From: Campylobacter concisus
GTDB lineage: Bacteria; Campylobacterota; Campylobacteria; Campylobacterales; Campylobacteraceae
Direction: 5' to 3'
DNA length: 64,000 nucleotides
Assembly: GCF_003048905.1 (NCBI RefSeq)
Contig: NZ_PIRO01000001.1
Location: 372,001 to 436,000, forward strand
Within the stretch, counting starts at the first letter, position 1. Every line of letters starts with the position of its first letter. Of the stretch, positions 54,755 through 64,000 are shown piece after piece. Made by a program: the position numbers and the translations under genes. The notes below the pieces were generated by a model. The model saw only the letters and a program-made list of their open reading frames with translations. It was not told where the DNA came from and searched no databases.

Positions 54755-56369
54755 TATTCTCTCTCTTGCTTGTGTTGCTCTTTTAGCTAAAATTTATACC
54801 TATGAAGAGCTAAAAAACGAGCCAAAAAGCCTTGCAAAAGACTACTACATCAACCGCCTTATCAACGAGGGCAGTTATACAAAAGAGCAGATAGCAGATC
54901 TTTCGCGTGATGTATTTAGAAGAGCAGGCCTTGTTCAAAAATCAATCGATAAAATTTTACCTCCAAAAGCGGCTCCTAGCAAATGCCCTGGTGTAAATGC
55001 AAAAAATATCACCCAAGCAAATCTAACCTGCCAAAATTTGCTAACATCTATTGCTTTTAGTTTAAAACTTGATAATCACACTCGTGAAATTTTGGCAGCT
55101 AATCTTGCAAAGACAAATCCAGAAAAATCAAAAATTTTACTCGCACTAAATGAGCCAAATCCAGCCCAGGCATTTGTAAATCTAAACGATACAAAGAGCT
55201 TTCTAGAACTATTTAACGCCTCTAGCCCGCAAAATAAAAGTACACTTTTTAGCGAAAGCTTTGATGCAAATTTCATGACCAAGCTATACTCTCAAAAGGG
55301 CTTTACAAATTTATTAAACGATATTGTTTTTAATAAAAAATATGAAGGCTTTAGGAGAAATTTGCTAAGCATCAATCCAGCTATCACTGAAAAAAATGAT
55401 GCTTTTACGCTTGGATTAAATGCCATTTTACTAGGACAAGACGATATCGCTTTTAGTCTTTTTGCAAGAGCTAAAAGTACATTCGAAAGAGCTTGGCAAA
55501 GGGATAATGCGACCTTTTGGCAGTACCAGATAAGCAAAAACGAAAGCTTTTTAAAAGAGTTAAGTGCCAGCAAGGACGCGAATATCTACTCGCTTTACGC
55601 AAGAGATTTGATCGGTGGCGAACCACTTGAAGTCATCGTACCAAAACCTAGCAAGCAAAATATCGAAAATTTTGACGTGAGCGATCCGTTTTTATGGAAC
55701 AAAACTGCAGCCCTTGCAAAGGATATGAACACCACGCAAGCAAGCGAATTTGCGAAGAAATTTTATACAAACGAAAGCATTGGCGCCTATGCATACTTCA
55801 TGCAAAAGGCGCATGGCTGGGAGAGGCAATACTTCTTAATGCCAAGCTCTCCTGAGCTTGAGGGCATCAGCAACGAGAGAAAGTCAATAATCTACGCTCT
55901 GGCTAGACAAGAGAGTCTCTTTATCCCAAGCGTAGTTTCTACTTCATACGCCCTTGGCATGATGCAGTTTATGCCGTTTCTCGCAAATGCGATCGGCAAA
56001 AAAGAGCTAAAAATCCCAAATTTTGACCAAGACGATCTTTTTAAAACAGATGTTGCATTTAAATTTGCAAACCATCACCTAAACTATCTTGATAAATTTC
56101 TCTATCATCCGCTCTTTACCGCATACGCGTACAACGGCGGTATCGGCTTTACCAAAAAGCTTATCACAAGAGATGATATGTTTAAAGAGGGGAAATTTGA
56201 GCCATTTTTATCACTAGAATTTGTCCCTGTGGCAGAAACTAGAAACTACGGCAAAAAGGTGCTTGCCAACTATGTGATCTATATGGCGCTTACTGGTTCC
56301 AATATAAAGATTTCGCAACTTTTCGAAAATTTAACAAAACCGGCTTTGACTGATAAATTTCGAAACTAA
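54732..56369 (+). CDS. slt: Soluble-type lytic murein transglycosylase
   Basis: A 545-residue periplasmic enzyme cleaving the MurNAc-GlcNAc bond. A signal peptide (RHFSILSLACVALLA) precedes a long helical superhelix domain, and the C-terminal lysozyme-like domain holds the catalytic Glu in ALARQESLFIPSVVS plus ALGMMQFMPF and AYNGG. Start is TTG 54732 with AAGG seven bases upstream, inside the end of yggT. Its 3' end overlaps the opposing lipoprotein gene by 80 bases. From memory the order gltX-yggT-slt-lipoprotein matches C. jejuni. Confidence 0.9.
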   Translation: MVLLRHFSILSLACVALLAKIYTYEELKNEPKSLAKDYYINRLINEGSYTKEQIADLSRDVFRRAGLVQKSIDKILPPKAAPSKCPGVNAKNITQANLTCQNLLTSIAFSLKLDNHTREILAANLAKTNPEKSKILLALNEPNPAQAFVNLNDTKSFLELFNASSPQNKSTLFSESFDANFMTKLYSQKGFTNLLNDIVFNKKYEGFRRNLLSINPAITEKNDAFTLGLNAILLGQDDIAFSLFARAKSTFERAWQRDNATFWQYQISKNESFLKELSASKDANIYSLYARDLIGGEPLEVIVPKPSKQNIENFDVSDPFLWNKTAALAKDMNTTQASEFAKKFYTNESIGAYAYFMQKAHGWERQYFLMPSSPELEGISNERKSIIYALARQESLFIPSVVSTSYALGMMQFMPFLANAIGKKELKIPNFDQDDLFKTDVAFKFANHHLNYLDKFLYHPLFTAYAYNGGIGFTKKLITRDDMFKEGKFEPFLSLEFVPVAETRNYGKKVLANYVIYMALTGSNIKISQLFENLTKPALTDKFRN

Positions 56370-56769
56370 GTGCTAGATCATCACTTTGCTTACTTGGTGC
56401 GGTCACTTCATAATAGAGCGCCCAAGGCATAGAAAATCCAGCAAATTTTAGCATCTCGTCATTTTCATCAAGTAGCCTTGCATTTGTGGCATTTGAGTCG
56501 TTATTTACCTTTATATTATTTAGCTCGCTAGCGTGCTCTTTTGGATTTATAGCCACCAAAAAGTGCTCTTTGCTCTGGTCTAAATTTGAATTGTAGATCG
56601 GATTTAAATAGGTAGCGATGATGAGCGTCCTGTCAGCACCATCAATAATCTCACTTTTGCTCGTGTAAGCTAGAAGCTCATTTTTTAACGGCTCATGCAC
56701 GATTACTTTTTCACCAGCACAGCCAAATATCATCAAAATAAATACAAAAAACGATATAAATTTACTCAT
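56290..56769 (-). CDS. Lipoprotein of unknown function (Cj0842-like)
   Basis: A 159-residue lipoprotein with signal peptide and lipobox MIFGC. The mature domain (EPLKNELLAYTSKSEIIDGA, TLIIATYLNPIYNSN) is beta-rich with no family I can name. Its last 80 bases are antisense to the end of slt, a real tail-to-tail overlap because both frames look genuine. Confidence 0.8.
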   Translation of the reverse strand: MSKFISFFVFILMIFGCAGEKVIVHEPLKNELLAYTSKSEIIDGADRTLIIATYLNPIYNSNLDQSKEHFLVAINPKEHASELNNIKVNNDSNATNARLLDENDEMLKFAGFSMPWALYYEVTAPSKQSDDLALSFEIYQSKPVLLNFRKVAKSLYWNQ

Positions 56770-56854
56770 AAAAACTCTTGAATCTCTAAAATTTCTGCCA
56801 TTTTAGCATTTTAATTTTTAAATTTCACTCATAAATTTTAAAGCCAACATAAGT

Positions 56855-56860
56855 TATAAT
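56855..56860 (+). promoter_or_regulatory. -10 box for the mobB-metG operon
   Basis: TATAAT preceded by AAGT, 30 bases before the mobB ATG. The downstream genes through 61372 are nearly contiguous. Confidence 0.6.
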
Positions 56861-56889
56861 CGCGAGAAATTTTAACAAAAAAGGTTCTT

Positions 56890-57369
56890 ATGAAAAGACT
56901 TGCTATCGCTTTTTCTGGCCCTTCAAATAGCGGAAAAACAACTCTTATTTTAAAAGTTGCAAAGAAATTTATAGACGATGGTTTGAAAGTCGCGATAGTA
57001 AAACACGACCCGGGCGACAAGGCTAAATTTGACGTTGAAGGCAAGGATAGCTTTAAATTTTCACAAACTGGGGCAGATGTGGTGGTGATGAGTCCGACTA
57101 GAACAACTTATTTCTCACAAAATCCACAAGAAATTAGCGATGTCATTAAAATGCTAGGCGAGTTTGATATGCTCTTAGTCGAGGGTTTAAAGACGCTTCC
57201 ACTACCAAGATTAAGTGTTTTTAAAGATGAAATAGATGAAAAATATCTTAGCTTTTCAGATGCGATCGCAACATACAAAAAACAAATTCCTTACGAGATA
57301 AAAAATATAAATTTAGACGATATAGACGCTATTTGTGCGTGGATAATCAAAAATGCAAAGGCTGTATAA
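56890..57369 (+). CDS. mobB: Molybdopterin-guanine dinucleotide biosynthesis protein B
   Basis: A 159-residue P-loop GTP-binding protein. Walker A is [13 protein letters not shown], followed by [20 protein letters not shown] and [14 protein letters not shown], all typical of MobB. It assists MobA in making the MGD cofactor used by nitrate, formate and other molybdo- or tungsto-enzymes. Its stop overlaps the fbp start by one base. Confidence 0.92.
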   Translation: MKRLAIAFSGPSNSGKTTLILKVAKKFIDDGLKVAIVKHDPGDKAKFDVEGKDSFKFSQTGADVVVMSPTRTTYFSQNPQEISDVIKMLGEFDMLLVEGLKTLPLPRLSVFKDEIDEKYLSFSDAIATYKKQIPYEIKNINLDDIDAICAWIIKNAKAV

Positions 57370-58232
57370 TGCAAGAATTAAACCAAATTTTTAACACCAT
57401 AAAAGATATCGCAAAAGAGATAAGCGAAGTGATAAAATACGCCGATCTTGGCTACACAACTCACGAAAACGCAACCGGCGACACACAGCTAAAGCTTGAT
57501 GTCAAAAGCGACGAGATCATCACAGCTAAATTTAAGGAGCTTGCCTGCGTAAAAGCGCTAATTAGTGAAGAGAAAGAGGACGAGCTTGAGATCAATAAAA
57601 ATGCTAAATTTATCATCGCTTATGATCCACTTGATGGCTCAAGCCTAGTTGATGTAAATTTTGCCGTTGGCTCAATCTTTGGCATCTACGAAAACGAGGT
57701 AAAACCAGAAAATTTAATAGCCGCAGCTTACAGCATCTATGGCCCAAGACTTGAGCTGGTAATTGCTGAGAAAAAGGGTGCTTTGCCTAAATTTTATAGA
57801 CTTGGCAAAGAGGGCGAGTTTAAATTTATAAAAGAGCTTGAGCTAAAAGAAAAAGGCAAGCTAAATGCCACGGGAGCCACACAAAAAGGCTGGAGCCAAA
57901 CGCATAGAAATTTTATAAACGAGCTATTCAACCAAGGCTACAGACTAAGATACTCAGGTGCGATGGTGAGCGATTTGCATCAAATTTTGCTAAAAGGTGG
58001 CGGCCTTTTTAGCTATCCAGCAACGAGCGATTATCCAAATGGTAAGCTAAGAGTAGTCTTTGAAGTGTTGCCATTTGCCTTCATATATGAAAACGCAAAG
58101 GGCGCAACGACAAACGGCAAAAACCAAACACTTTTTGATATAAAAATAGAAAAAATTCACCAAACAACGCCATGCTTTTTTGGCTCACGTGATGAAATTT
58201 CTCTTTTGCATAAATTTTACGAGCAAAAATAA
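57369..58232 (+). CDS. fbp: Fructose-1,6-bisphosphatase, class I
   Basis: A 287-residue gluconeogenic enzyme. The metal-binding motif [20 protein letters not shown] and the C-terminal [19 protein letters not shown] are diagnostic. ATG 57369 overlaps the mobB stop; an in-frame extension to 57333 lies inside mobB. Campylobacter relies on gluconeogenesis, so this step is central. Confidence 0.95.
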   Translation: MQELNQIFNTIKDIAKEISEVIKYADLGYTTHENATGDTQLKLDVKSDEIITAKFKELACVKALISEEKEDELEINKNAKFIIAYDPLDGSSLVDVNFAVGSIFGIYENEVKPENLIAAAYSIYGPRLELVIAEKKGALPKFYRLGKEGEFKFIKELELKEKGKLNATGATQKGWSQTHRNFINELFNQGYRLRYSGAMVSDLHQILLKGGGLFSYPATSDYPNGKLRVVFEVLPFAFIYENAKGATTNGKNQTLFDIKIEKIHQTTPCFFGSRDEISLLHKFYEQK

Positions 58233-58450
58233 TGCAAGAAACACAAGCAAACGAGCCACTTGACGCATTTGAGCTAGCCTTAAAGCAAAAAGCAAAAATT
58301 TTGCAAGAGTGCCAAAGCAAAAAAGGGCAAAAAAGCTGCTTTAACTGCGAAGTATTTTTTGACTGCGAGACAAGAAAAGAGTACGTAAATAGCTGCTATA
58401 ACTCGATGTCAAAAGGCAATACTGGCAGCGATGGCGGATTTGATTTTTAA
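58232..58450 (+). CDS. Small cysteine-rich conserved protein
   Basis: A 72-residue protein without a signal peptide. It has five Cys, with CQSKKGQKSCFNCEVFFDCE resembling a small metal-binding knuckle, and ends GGFDF. It overlaps fbp by one base and precedes metG by 15, and from memory the same small gene lies there in C. jejuni (Cj0839c). No function is known to me; zinc or iron-sulfur binding is a guess from the Cys spacing. Confidence 0.8.
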   Translation: MQETQANEPLDAFELALKQKAKILQECQSKKGQKSCFNCEVFFDCETRKEYVNSCYNSMSKGNTGSDGGFDF

Positions 58451-58465
58451 AATTAAAGGAAAAAT

Positions 58466-60388
58466 ATGAAAGAAAAAGCTTATATAACGACCCCAATATA
58501 CTATGTAAACGACGTGCCACACATTGGCCATGCCTACACGACTATCATCGCTGATACACTTGCTAGATTTAACCGCCTACAAGGCAAAGAGACTTACTTT
58601 ATGACAGGCACGGACGAGCATGGACAAAAGATCGAGCAAGCAGCTCGTGCTAGAGGCAAGACTCCAAAAGAGTACGCCGACGAGATTAGTGCAAAATTTA
58701 GATCACTTTGGGATGAGTTTGAGATAAGCTACGACCATTTTATAAGAACAACCGACGAAGAGCACAAGCAAACCGTACAAAATGTCTTTGAAAAGATGCA
58801 AGCAAATGGCGATATTTACAAAGGCGAATACGAAGGCTTTTACTGCGTTAGTTGCGAAACTTTTTTTAACCAAAGAGACCTACTAGAAGACAATCACTGT
58901 CCAGACTGCGGCCGCGTGACGTCTTTAGTTAAAGAAGAGAGCTACTTTTTCAAGCTTTCAAAATATGAAAACGCACTTTTAAAATGGTACGAAAATGACG
59001 AGCTTTGTGTCATCCCAAAAGGTAAGAAAAACGAGGTCGTAAGCTTTGTAAAAGGTGGACTAAAAGATCTTTCGGTAACCAGAACGAGCTTTGACTGGGG
59101 CATAAAGCTACCAAAGAGCGCAAACGATGAAAAGCACGTTATGTACGTCTGGCTTGACGCGCTTATAAACTACCTAACAACACTAGGATATTCAAGAGAT
59201 GACGCTAGAATGGATCTTTGGCCATACACTACTCACATCGTTGGTAAGGACATTTTACGCTTTCACGCAGTTTACTGGCCGGCATTTTTGATGAGCCTTG
59301 GTTTACCATTACCAAAACACGTAGCAGCTCACGGCTGGTGGACTATAAATGGTGAAAAAATGAGCAAAAGCAAGGGCAATGTCATAAACCCAAGAGAGGT
59401 CGCAAACGCTTATGGGCTTGAAAATTTCAGATACTTTTTGCTTAGAGAGGTGCCGTTTGGACAAGATGGCGATTACAGCCAAAAGGCTTTGATTGAGCGT
59501 ATAAACTCAGAACTTGGCAACGGACTTGGCAACCTGCTAAGCCGCATTGTTGGCATGAGTGCAAAGTATAGCGACTATAAAATCGACTCAAAAGATGTAC
59601 TCAAATTTCATAAAGCCGAGCTTGATGAAGCAAAAGGCTGCCTTGATGAGGCTATTAAAAATTTAGAAAATTTAGCGACGAACCGCTATTTAGAGGATCT
59701 TTGGAAGGTCGTAACGCTTGCAAATGCAGCCGTTGCGAAGTATGAGCCATGGTCACTTGTAAAAGCTGGCAAAACTGACGAGGCAAACGCGCTTGTGGCA
59801 CTTTGCGCAAATTTACTTGCAAAAGTAGCGATACTACTTAGTCCAGCCATGCCAAAAACTTGTGCTAAGATAGCTGACACGCTTAGCTTTAGCATAGACA
59901 CAGCATCTTATGAAAGCCTTGTTTTGAAAAATGAAATTTCAAATTTTGTGGCAAAAGCTACCGAGCCACTTTTCCCAAGAATAGAAAAAGAGCTAATGAG
60001 CGAGGCAAATGAGCCAAAGGTTGAGGTAAAAGCTGAGCCAAAAGAGAATAAAAAAGGGGACGAAATCATTAGCATTGATGACTTTGCAAAGGTGGTGATA
60101 AAAGTAGGTGAAGTGCTAGAGTGCGAGAGAGTCGAGGGTAGTGAGAAGCTGCTTAAATTTAAGATAGATCTTGGCGAGGAGCAGCCACGTCAAATTCTTT
60201 CTGGTATCGCTAAATACTACGAGCCTAGCTCGCTTGTGGGCAAGCAAGTTTGCGTTTTAGCAAATTTAAAAGAGCGAACGATGATGAAAAAATATGTCTC
60301 ACAAGGCATGATCCTAAGCGCATCTGATGGCTCGCTAACGCTTCTTGGTACGCAAGGTAAAGTTAAAAATGGCGCGATCGTTGGCTAA
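58466..60388 (+). CDS. metG: Methionyl-tRNA synthetase
   Basis: A 640-residue class I synthetase. The HIGH-type motif is YVNDVPHIGHAYTT, a zinc knuckle CVSCETFF...CPDCG follows, and KMSKS occurs in NGEKMSKSKGNV. The C-terminal 110 residues are the tRNA-binding/dimerisation domain (FAKVVIKVGEVLECERVEGS). AAAGGA precedes the ATG. The next gene starts at the base after its stop. Confidence 0.96.
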   Translation: MKEKAYITTPIYYVNDVPHIGHAYTTIIADTLARFNRLQGKETYFMTGTDEHGQKIEQAARARGKTPKEYADEISAKFRSLWDEFEISYDHFIRTTDEEHKQTVQNVFEKMQANGDIYKGEYEGFYCVSCETFFNQRDLLEDNHCPDCGRVTSLVKEESYFFKLSKYENALLKWYENDELCVIPKGKKNEVVSFVKGGLKDLSVTRTSFDWGIKLPKSANDEKHVMYVWLDALINYLTTLGYSRDDARMDLWPYTTHIVGKDILRFHAVYWPAFLMSLGLPLPKHVAAHGWWTINGEKMSKSKGNVINPREVANAYGLENFRYFLLREVPFGQDGDYSQKALIERINSELGNGLGNLLSRIVGMSAKYSDYKIDSKDVLKFHKAELDEAKGCLDEAIKNLENLATNRYLEDLWKVVTLANAAVAKYEPWSLVKAGKTDEANALVALCANLLAKVAILLSPAMPKTCAKIADTLSFSIDTASYESLVLKNEISNFVAKATEPLFPRIEKELMSEANEPKVEVKAEPKENKKGDEIISIDDFAKVVIKVGEVLECERVEGSEKLLKFKIDLGEEQPRQILSGIAKYYEPSSLVGKQVCVLANLKERTMMKKYVSQGMILSASDGSLTLLGTQGKVKNGAIVG

Positions 60389-61372
60389 ATGACAATAGAA
60401 AATTTAACACGCCTAATAAATGCCGAGGCTCTAAACGCACCGACGATAACTAGCGTAAGCGAGTTTGTTTTCGAGCTAAAACATGTAAGACGTGGCTTTG
60501 CGTATATTTGCTTAAACGCAAACGATAGCGACATAGAAACAGCGATTAAACAAGGCGCATACGCCATAATTAGCGAAGATAATGTGCCAATTATCGACAA
60601 AGAGATTGCCTTTTTAAAAGTTAGTAGCTTACAGACCGCCATGATAAAACTCATGAGATTTGAGGCTACTCACAAAGATCTAAAATTTTGCGCCGTAAAT
60701 CCTTTTATAAATGACTTTTTAGAAAAATCAAAGCTTGGCTCTAACGCACACGTCATGTCAAAAAATATTACTGAGCTTTTTAATCAAATTTTTCACGCAA
60801 AAGTCTTTGATATCTTTTTTGGCGATGATACAAGAACACTTCAGCGAATATCGCCTCTTTTTGAGACCATTTACACAGATACAACTATGCACGAGATAAA
60901 TCCAAGCTCGATCTTTTTTACAAACACAGTCTTTAAGCAAACATACTATCAAAACTTAAACATACCACGAGTTTTTGCTGGGATGTTTTATGGGCTTTTA
61001 AAATTTCTTGATAGCAATAAAATTTCATTTAAGCCTTACGAAGGTAGGATTCACGGGCATTTTGACCCGATTTTTATAGATAAAAATTTTATTCCTACTA
61101 GTTTTGGAAATAGCTTTAGAGCCATAATTACTGAAAGTGATGAAGATTTATTCATAAGCCAAAGTATATTTTTAAATAAAAAATTTAGCCCTGATGAGAT
61201 AAAAATTTGCTTGCCAGAAGGCTCTTTGTTAAAAGTACAAAACGCAATCTACTTTAAAAATTTAAGCGAGATAAAAAAGCTTAAAAATTTTATCTATATA
61301 TTGATTTTATGCCAAAAAGAGGAGCTTTTAGAAGAGCTTCACAAAACATCCGAAGAAAATCTACTCTTTTAA
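60389..61372 (+). CDS. Mur-ligase-like protein without ATP-binding motif
   Basis: A 327-residue protein. Residues 1-80 resemble the N-terminal domain of MurE/MurF ([34 protein letters not shown]). The central ATP-binding GTNGKTT loop that should follow is absent, and the rest ([36 protein letters not shown]) matches no ligase motif I know. It abuts metG and from memory C. jejuni Cj0837c occupies this place. It may be a degenerate or repurposed Mur ligase. Its 3' end overlaps ybeY by 12 bases tail to tail. Confidence 0.7.
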   Translation: MTIENLTRLINAEALNAPTITSVSEFVFELKHVRRGFAYICLNANDSDIETAIKQGAYAIISEDNVPIIDKEIAFLKVSSLQTAMIKLMRFEATHKDLKFCAVNPFINDFLEKSKLGSNAHVMSKNITELFNQIFHAKVFDIFFGDDTRTLQRISPLFETIYTDTTMHEINPSSIFFTNTVFKQTYYQNLNIPRVFAGMFYGLLKFLDSNKISFKPYEGRIHGHFDPIFIDKNFIPTSFGNSFRAIITESDEDLFISQSIFLNKKFSPDEIKICLPEGSLLKVQNAIYFKNLSEIKKLKNFIYILILCQKEELLEELHKTSEENLLF

Positions 61373-61807
61373 GTTTTTATTATTTATAAGATCAATTAGC
61401 CTAACATCCTCGCTTCTTACGATTAGACTTTTAGGCAGCTCAAATTTCTTGATAACCTCGCACTCTTTTTCTCTCATTTCGCCATCATCTTTTTCATGAT
61501 CAAATCCCAAGATATGAAGTAATCCATGTGTAAAAAGTAGTGCGGTTTCGGCCTCTTCACTATGATTTAGCTCAGTGGCTTTCTCTTTTACCATATCTTT
61601 GTTTATAACGATTGAGCCAAGTGGGGCGTGAATGACAAGCTCAAGTGGAAAGCTTAAAACATCTGTCGTTTTATCAATGCCCCGCTCAGTTTTATTTAGT
61701 TCTCTCATCTCTTCTTTATCAACAAAAACTAGCTCGATTTCTCCTAGTGTCAAATACTCACAAATTTCATCTAAAATTTTTGGATAGCTCTCTTCGCAAA
61801 GTATCAT
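61361..61807 (-). CDS. ybeY: Endoribonuclease YbeY
   Basis: A 148-residue metalloprotein involved in 16S rRNA 3' maturation and ribosome quality control. The zinc-binding motif is [15 protein letters not shown], and [10 protein letters not shown] is the other family mark. I chose ATG 61807 ([12 protein letters not shown]); the frame runs to 61849 with an extra 14 residues of no clear family similarity. It is divergent from queC. Confidence 0.92.
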   Translation of the reverse strand: MILCEESYPKILDEICEYLTLGEIELVFVDKEEMRELNKTERGIDKTTDVLSFPLELVIHAPLGSIVINKDMVKEKATELNHSEEAETALLFTHGLLHILGFDHEKDDGEMREKECEVIKKFELPKSLIVRSEDVRLIDLINNKNLKE

Positions 61808-61835
61808 TTTAGGCTCTTTCCTTAGTAACTTTTTG

Positions 61836-61841
61836 TATAAT
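61836..61841 (+). promoter_or_regulatory. -10 box for queC
   Basis: TATAAT preceded by TTTTTG, 25 bases before the queC ATG in the short divergent gap with ybeY. Confidence 0.55.
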
Positions 61842-61865
61842 TCTAGCAAAAATAAAAGGCAAAAT

Positions 61866-62555
61866 ATGAAAAAGGCAGTTTGTATAATGAGCGGCGGTAT
61901 GGATAGTACGCTTTGTGCTGTAATGGCAAAAAAGGCTGGATATGATATTGTAGCACTTCATTTTGACTATGGCCAAAGAACGATGAAACGTGAAAAACTT
62001 GCATTTAACGAAATTTGCGAGAGATTAGGTATTGCAAAAAAGATAAGTTTAGATGTTAGCTTTATTGCCCAAATAGGCGGAAATTCTTTGACTGATGAAA
62101 GCTTGCAAATAAGAAAAGATGGAGTAGAAAAAGACGTACCAAATACCTATGTACCTTTTCGAAATGGCATTTTTATCTCGGTCGCTGCCGCACTTGCTGA
62201 AAAAGAAAATGCACAAGCTATCTATATCGGAGTCGTAGAAGAAGATAGTTCAGGCTATCCTGACTGCAAAGAAAGCTTCATAAAAAGCATAAACGAGGCT
62301 ATAAATTTAGGTACATCGCCTAGTTTTTCGTGCGAGATAATTACTCCACTTGTAAATTTAAGCAAGGCTGACATCGTAGCAAAGTCGCTTGAGCTTGGCT
62401 CGCCACTAGAGCTTACTTGGAGCTGTTACGAAAGCGATGACGAGGCATGCGGACTTTGCGATAGCTGCAGGTTAAGGCTAAATGGCTTTAAAAAGGCAAA
62501 CGCTACTGATAAAATCGCATATAAAAAATCAAAAATTTTCCTTATGAGCCTCTAA
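61866..62555 (+). CDS. queC: 7-cyano-7-deazaguanine synthase
   Basis: A 229-residue ATP-dependent enzyme of queuosine synthesis. The PP-loop motif [11 protein letters not shown] lies at the N-terminus, [11 protein letters not shown] follows, and the C-terminal zinc site is [21 protein letters not shown] 61866 is preferred with AAAAGG upstream; an in-frame extension to 61833 overlaps the promoter. No other queuosine genes are nearby. Confidence 0.95.
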   Translation: MKKAVCIMSGGMDSTLCAVMAKKAGYDIVALHFDYGQRTMKREKLAFNEICERLGIAKKISLDVSFIAQIGGNSLTDESLQIRKDGVEKDVPNTYVPFRNGIFISVAAALAEKENAQAIYIGVVEEDSSGYPDCKESFIKSINEAINLGTSPSFSCEIITPLVNLSKADIVAKSLELGSPLELTWSCYESDDEACGLCDSCRLRLNGFKKANATDKIAYKKSKIFLMSL

Positions 62556-62832
62556 AAATGTCTTGATTTGCTGCATTTTACTATATTTAAAAATTTTGGA
62601 AATTAATATTTTTCTATTTGCCACATTTTATTAAGTAAGACCATTTAACGAATTTAAAGATATATCAACGCTTATACTCTTGCTAGCTACCAAAAACATA
62701 AATTCTCAGTCAAGTTTGCCAAAATTTAATAAAGAAGATTAAAAAGTAGTTGATAAATTTAGTCAAAAACGCACCAAGCACAAGGTAAAAATTTCTAAGT
62801 AAGTGGTCACCACCACAGCTTTTTAGTGATCT

Positions 62833-63999
62833 TTATTTTTTCTTATTGTCTTGTTTTTTATTTTGATCGCTTTGGATTTTTTCTAAATTTATATATCCCA
62901 TTTCAACGAGTTTATTATAAATTTGAGCGATTTTTGGCCCAGCCGCACTTCCGCCATGGCCACCATGCTCGATAACCATTGTAATGACATATTGCGGATC
63001 TTCATAAGGCGCATATGTAGTCATCCATGCATGGGATCTTTGCAAATACGCCATATCTTCTTCTTTCATACGCTTCTTTTCGGTTTGAGAAATTCCAACG
63101 ACCTGAGCAGTACCGGTCTTTGCAGCAACTTTAACTAGGCTTCCAATAAAATGCCTATTTGCCGTACCTCTTGGGTGATTTGCCACTTCGTACATTGCAT
63201 GCCTAATGGCTGGTAACTGTGATTTTTCAAACGGCGTAAAAGCATCGTCTGTTGGTGTAAAATCAACATCCTTACCATCAATGCTCTTTAAAAAATGTGG
63301 AGTCACATTTAGCCCAGTTGCAAGGCCTGCTGTATATTTTGCCACTTGCATAGGCGTGACCAAGAAATTTCCCTGTCCGATAGAGGTGATGAGGGTCTCA
63401 CCTTGAAACCACGCTTTGCCATACTTCCTCATCTTCCACTCTCTACTTGGCAAAGTCCCCACAAACTCATTTGGCAAATCAACCTCGGTTTTTCTACCAA
63501 ATCCCATACGCTCAAGTATCGGCACAATAGCGTCGATCCCTATCTTTTGACTACCTTTATAAAAATAATCATCACAGCTCTCTCTAATTGCCGTATTCAT
63601 ATTAACATTTCCATGTCCGTGAGAGTTCCAGCAGCGAAATTTACGTCCTCCAAGCTCATACGAGCCACTACAAAAAAAGCTATCGTATTTACTCATGCCA
63701 TTATCCAAAAACGCTAGCGCCATACCCATTTTTACGACAGAACCTGGCGGATAAAGGCCGTTTATTAGCTTATTTGTAAAAGGATGATCGACGTTTTTTA
63801 CAAGCTCTTCCCATTCAGGCTGAGAAATTCCAAGTACAAATGGATTTAGATCATACTCTGGAAAGCTACCAGCAGCTATGATAGCACCGTCTTTTAGACT
63901 CATAACTATGACACTTCCTGCGTCCTTGCCAAAGACATCAGCCATAAACTGCTGAAGCTCAAGATCGACTGCAAGCTTGATATTTTGACTTTGTGGCGC
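62833..63999 (-). CDS. mrdA: Penicillin-binding protein 2 (5' end off window)
   Basis: The C-terminal transpeptidase domain of PBP2, at least 389 residues; the frame is open through the window edge. The active-site serine is in YPPGSVVKMG (SxxK), the second motif is in RESCDDYFY, and the third is KTGTAQVVG. GSVIVMSLKDGAIIAAGSFP and YDLNPFVLGI are typical of the PBP2 class. It cross-links peptidoglycan for cell elongation with RodA. The visible end carries a Lys/Gln/Asp-rich tail. Confidence 0.92.
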   Translation of the reverse strand, partial: APQSQNIKLAVDLELQQFMADVFGKDAGSVIVMSLKDGAIIAAGSFPEYDLNPFVLGISQPEWEELVKNVDHPFTNKLINGLYPPGSVVKMGMALAFLDNGMSKYDSFFCSGSYELGGRKFRCWNSHGHGNVNMNTAIRESCDDYFYKGSQKIGIDAIVPILERMGFGRKTEVDLPNEFVGTLPSREWKMRKYGKAWFQGETLITSIGQGNFLVTPMQVAKYTAGLATGLNVTPHFLKSIDGKDVDFTPTDDAFTPFEKSQLPAIRHAMYEVANHPRGTANRHFIGSLVKVAAKTGTAQVVGISQTEKKRMKEEDMAYLQRSHAWMTTYAPYEDPQYVITMVIEHGGHGGSAAGPKIAQIYNKLVEMGYINLEKIQSDQNKKQDNKKK

Positions 64000-64000
64000 T

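Noticed and set aside
1..64000. tRNA/rRNA genes, CRISPR arrays, insertion sequences, prophage, poly-G phase-variable tracts
   Set aside because: I looked through the spacers and gene starts and saw no cloverleaf, regular spaced repeats, transposase or integrase motifs, or long G/C runs. A formal search was not possible.

Overview
The window reads as chromosomal DNA of a Campylobacter species. The support is low GC, AT-rich spacers, AAGGAG ribosome binding sites with frequent TTG/GTG starts, and gene neighbourhoods I know from memory of C. jejuni: ankyrin protein-acnB-ogt; lon-bamD-fliW; fhlB-FliK-like-MFS-membrane proteins-hemL-cytochrome c-folD-lepB; gltX-yggT-slt-lipoprotein-mobB-fbp-small protein-metG. 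A quinol nitric oxide reductase plus an octaheme Hao-type cytochrome suggests a C. concisus/curvus/showae-like host rather than C. jejuni. That species call is inference. I see no rRNA, tRNA, CRISPR, prophage or insertion sequence.

Layout. 1-4.2 kb: ankyrin protein, aconitase B, Ogt. 4.2-4.7 kb: unexplained spacer. 4.7-8.3 kb: Lon, BamD, FliW. 8.3-14.7 kb: a 1,412-residue exported protein followed by three prepilin-like proteins, the least understood locus here. 14.8-18.6 kb: ribosome hibernation factor, a decayed gene, a DUF1523 protein, NorZ. 18.8-21.6 kb: metal-chelate ABC transporter. 21.7-26.8 kb: small Excalibur-type protein, then mqnC, an M16-like protein and recG, with a perfect 625-bp tandem duplication across the M16/recG junction that creates an in-frame chimeric ORF. 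26.9-31.4 kb: lipoproteins (one His-rich, two NlpE-like), NfeD/SPFH pair, MFS transporter. 31.4-38.7 kb: a long leftward run with cheR, cheB, fhlB, a FliK-like gene, membrane proteins, hemL and a c-type cytochrome. 38.8-41.2 kb: folD, lepB, site-2 protease. 41.3-47.2 kb: DUF4139 protein, then the tight rpiB-coiled coil-apt-dedA-pepA-ychF run. 47.7-53.0 kb: psd, phosphoesterase, haoA-haoC, a Crp/Fnr regulator, mscL. 53.2-61.4 kb: gltX through metG and a Mur-ligase-like protein. 61.4-64 kb: ybeY, queC and the 3' part of the PBP2 gene.

How the genes fit together. The NorZ, HaoC/HaoA and Crp/Fnr genes form a nitrogen-oxide respiration and detoxification theme, and each promoter region carries a perfect inverted repeat. 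The flagellar and chemotaxis genes (fliW, cheR/cheB, fhlB, FliK-like) are scattered. The 8.3-14.7 kb cluster looks like the tip and minor-pilin part of a type IV pilus or type II secretion/DNA-uptake machine with a giant associated surface protein. It is the best candidate for an undescribed system. The clearest structural anomaly is the recG/M16 tandem duplication.
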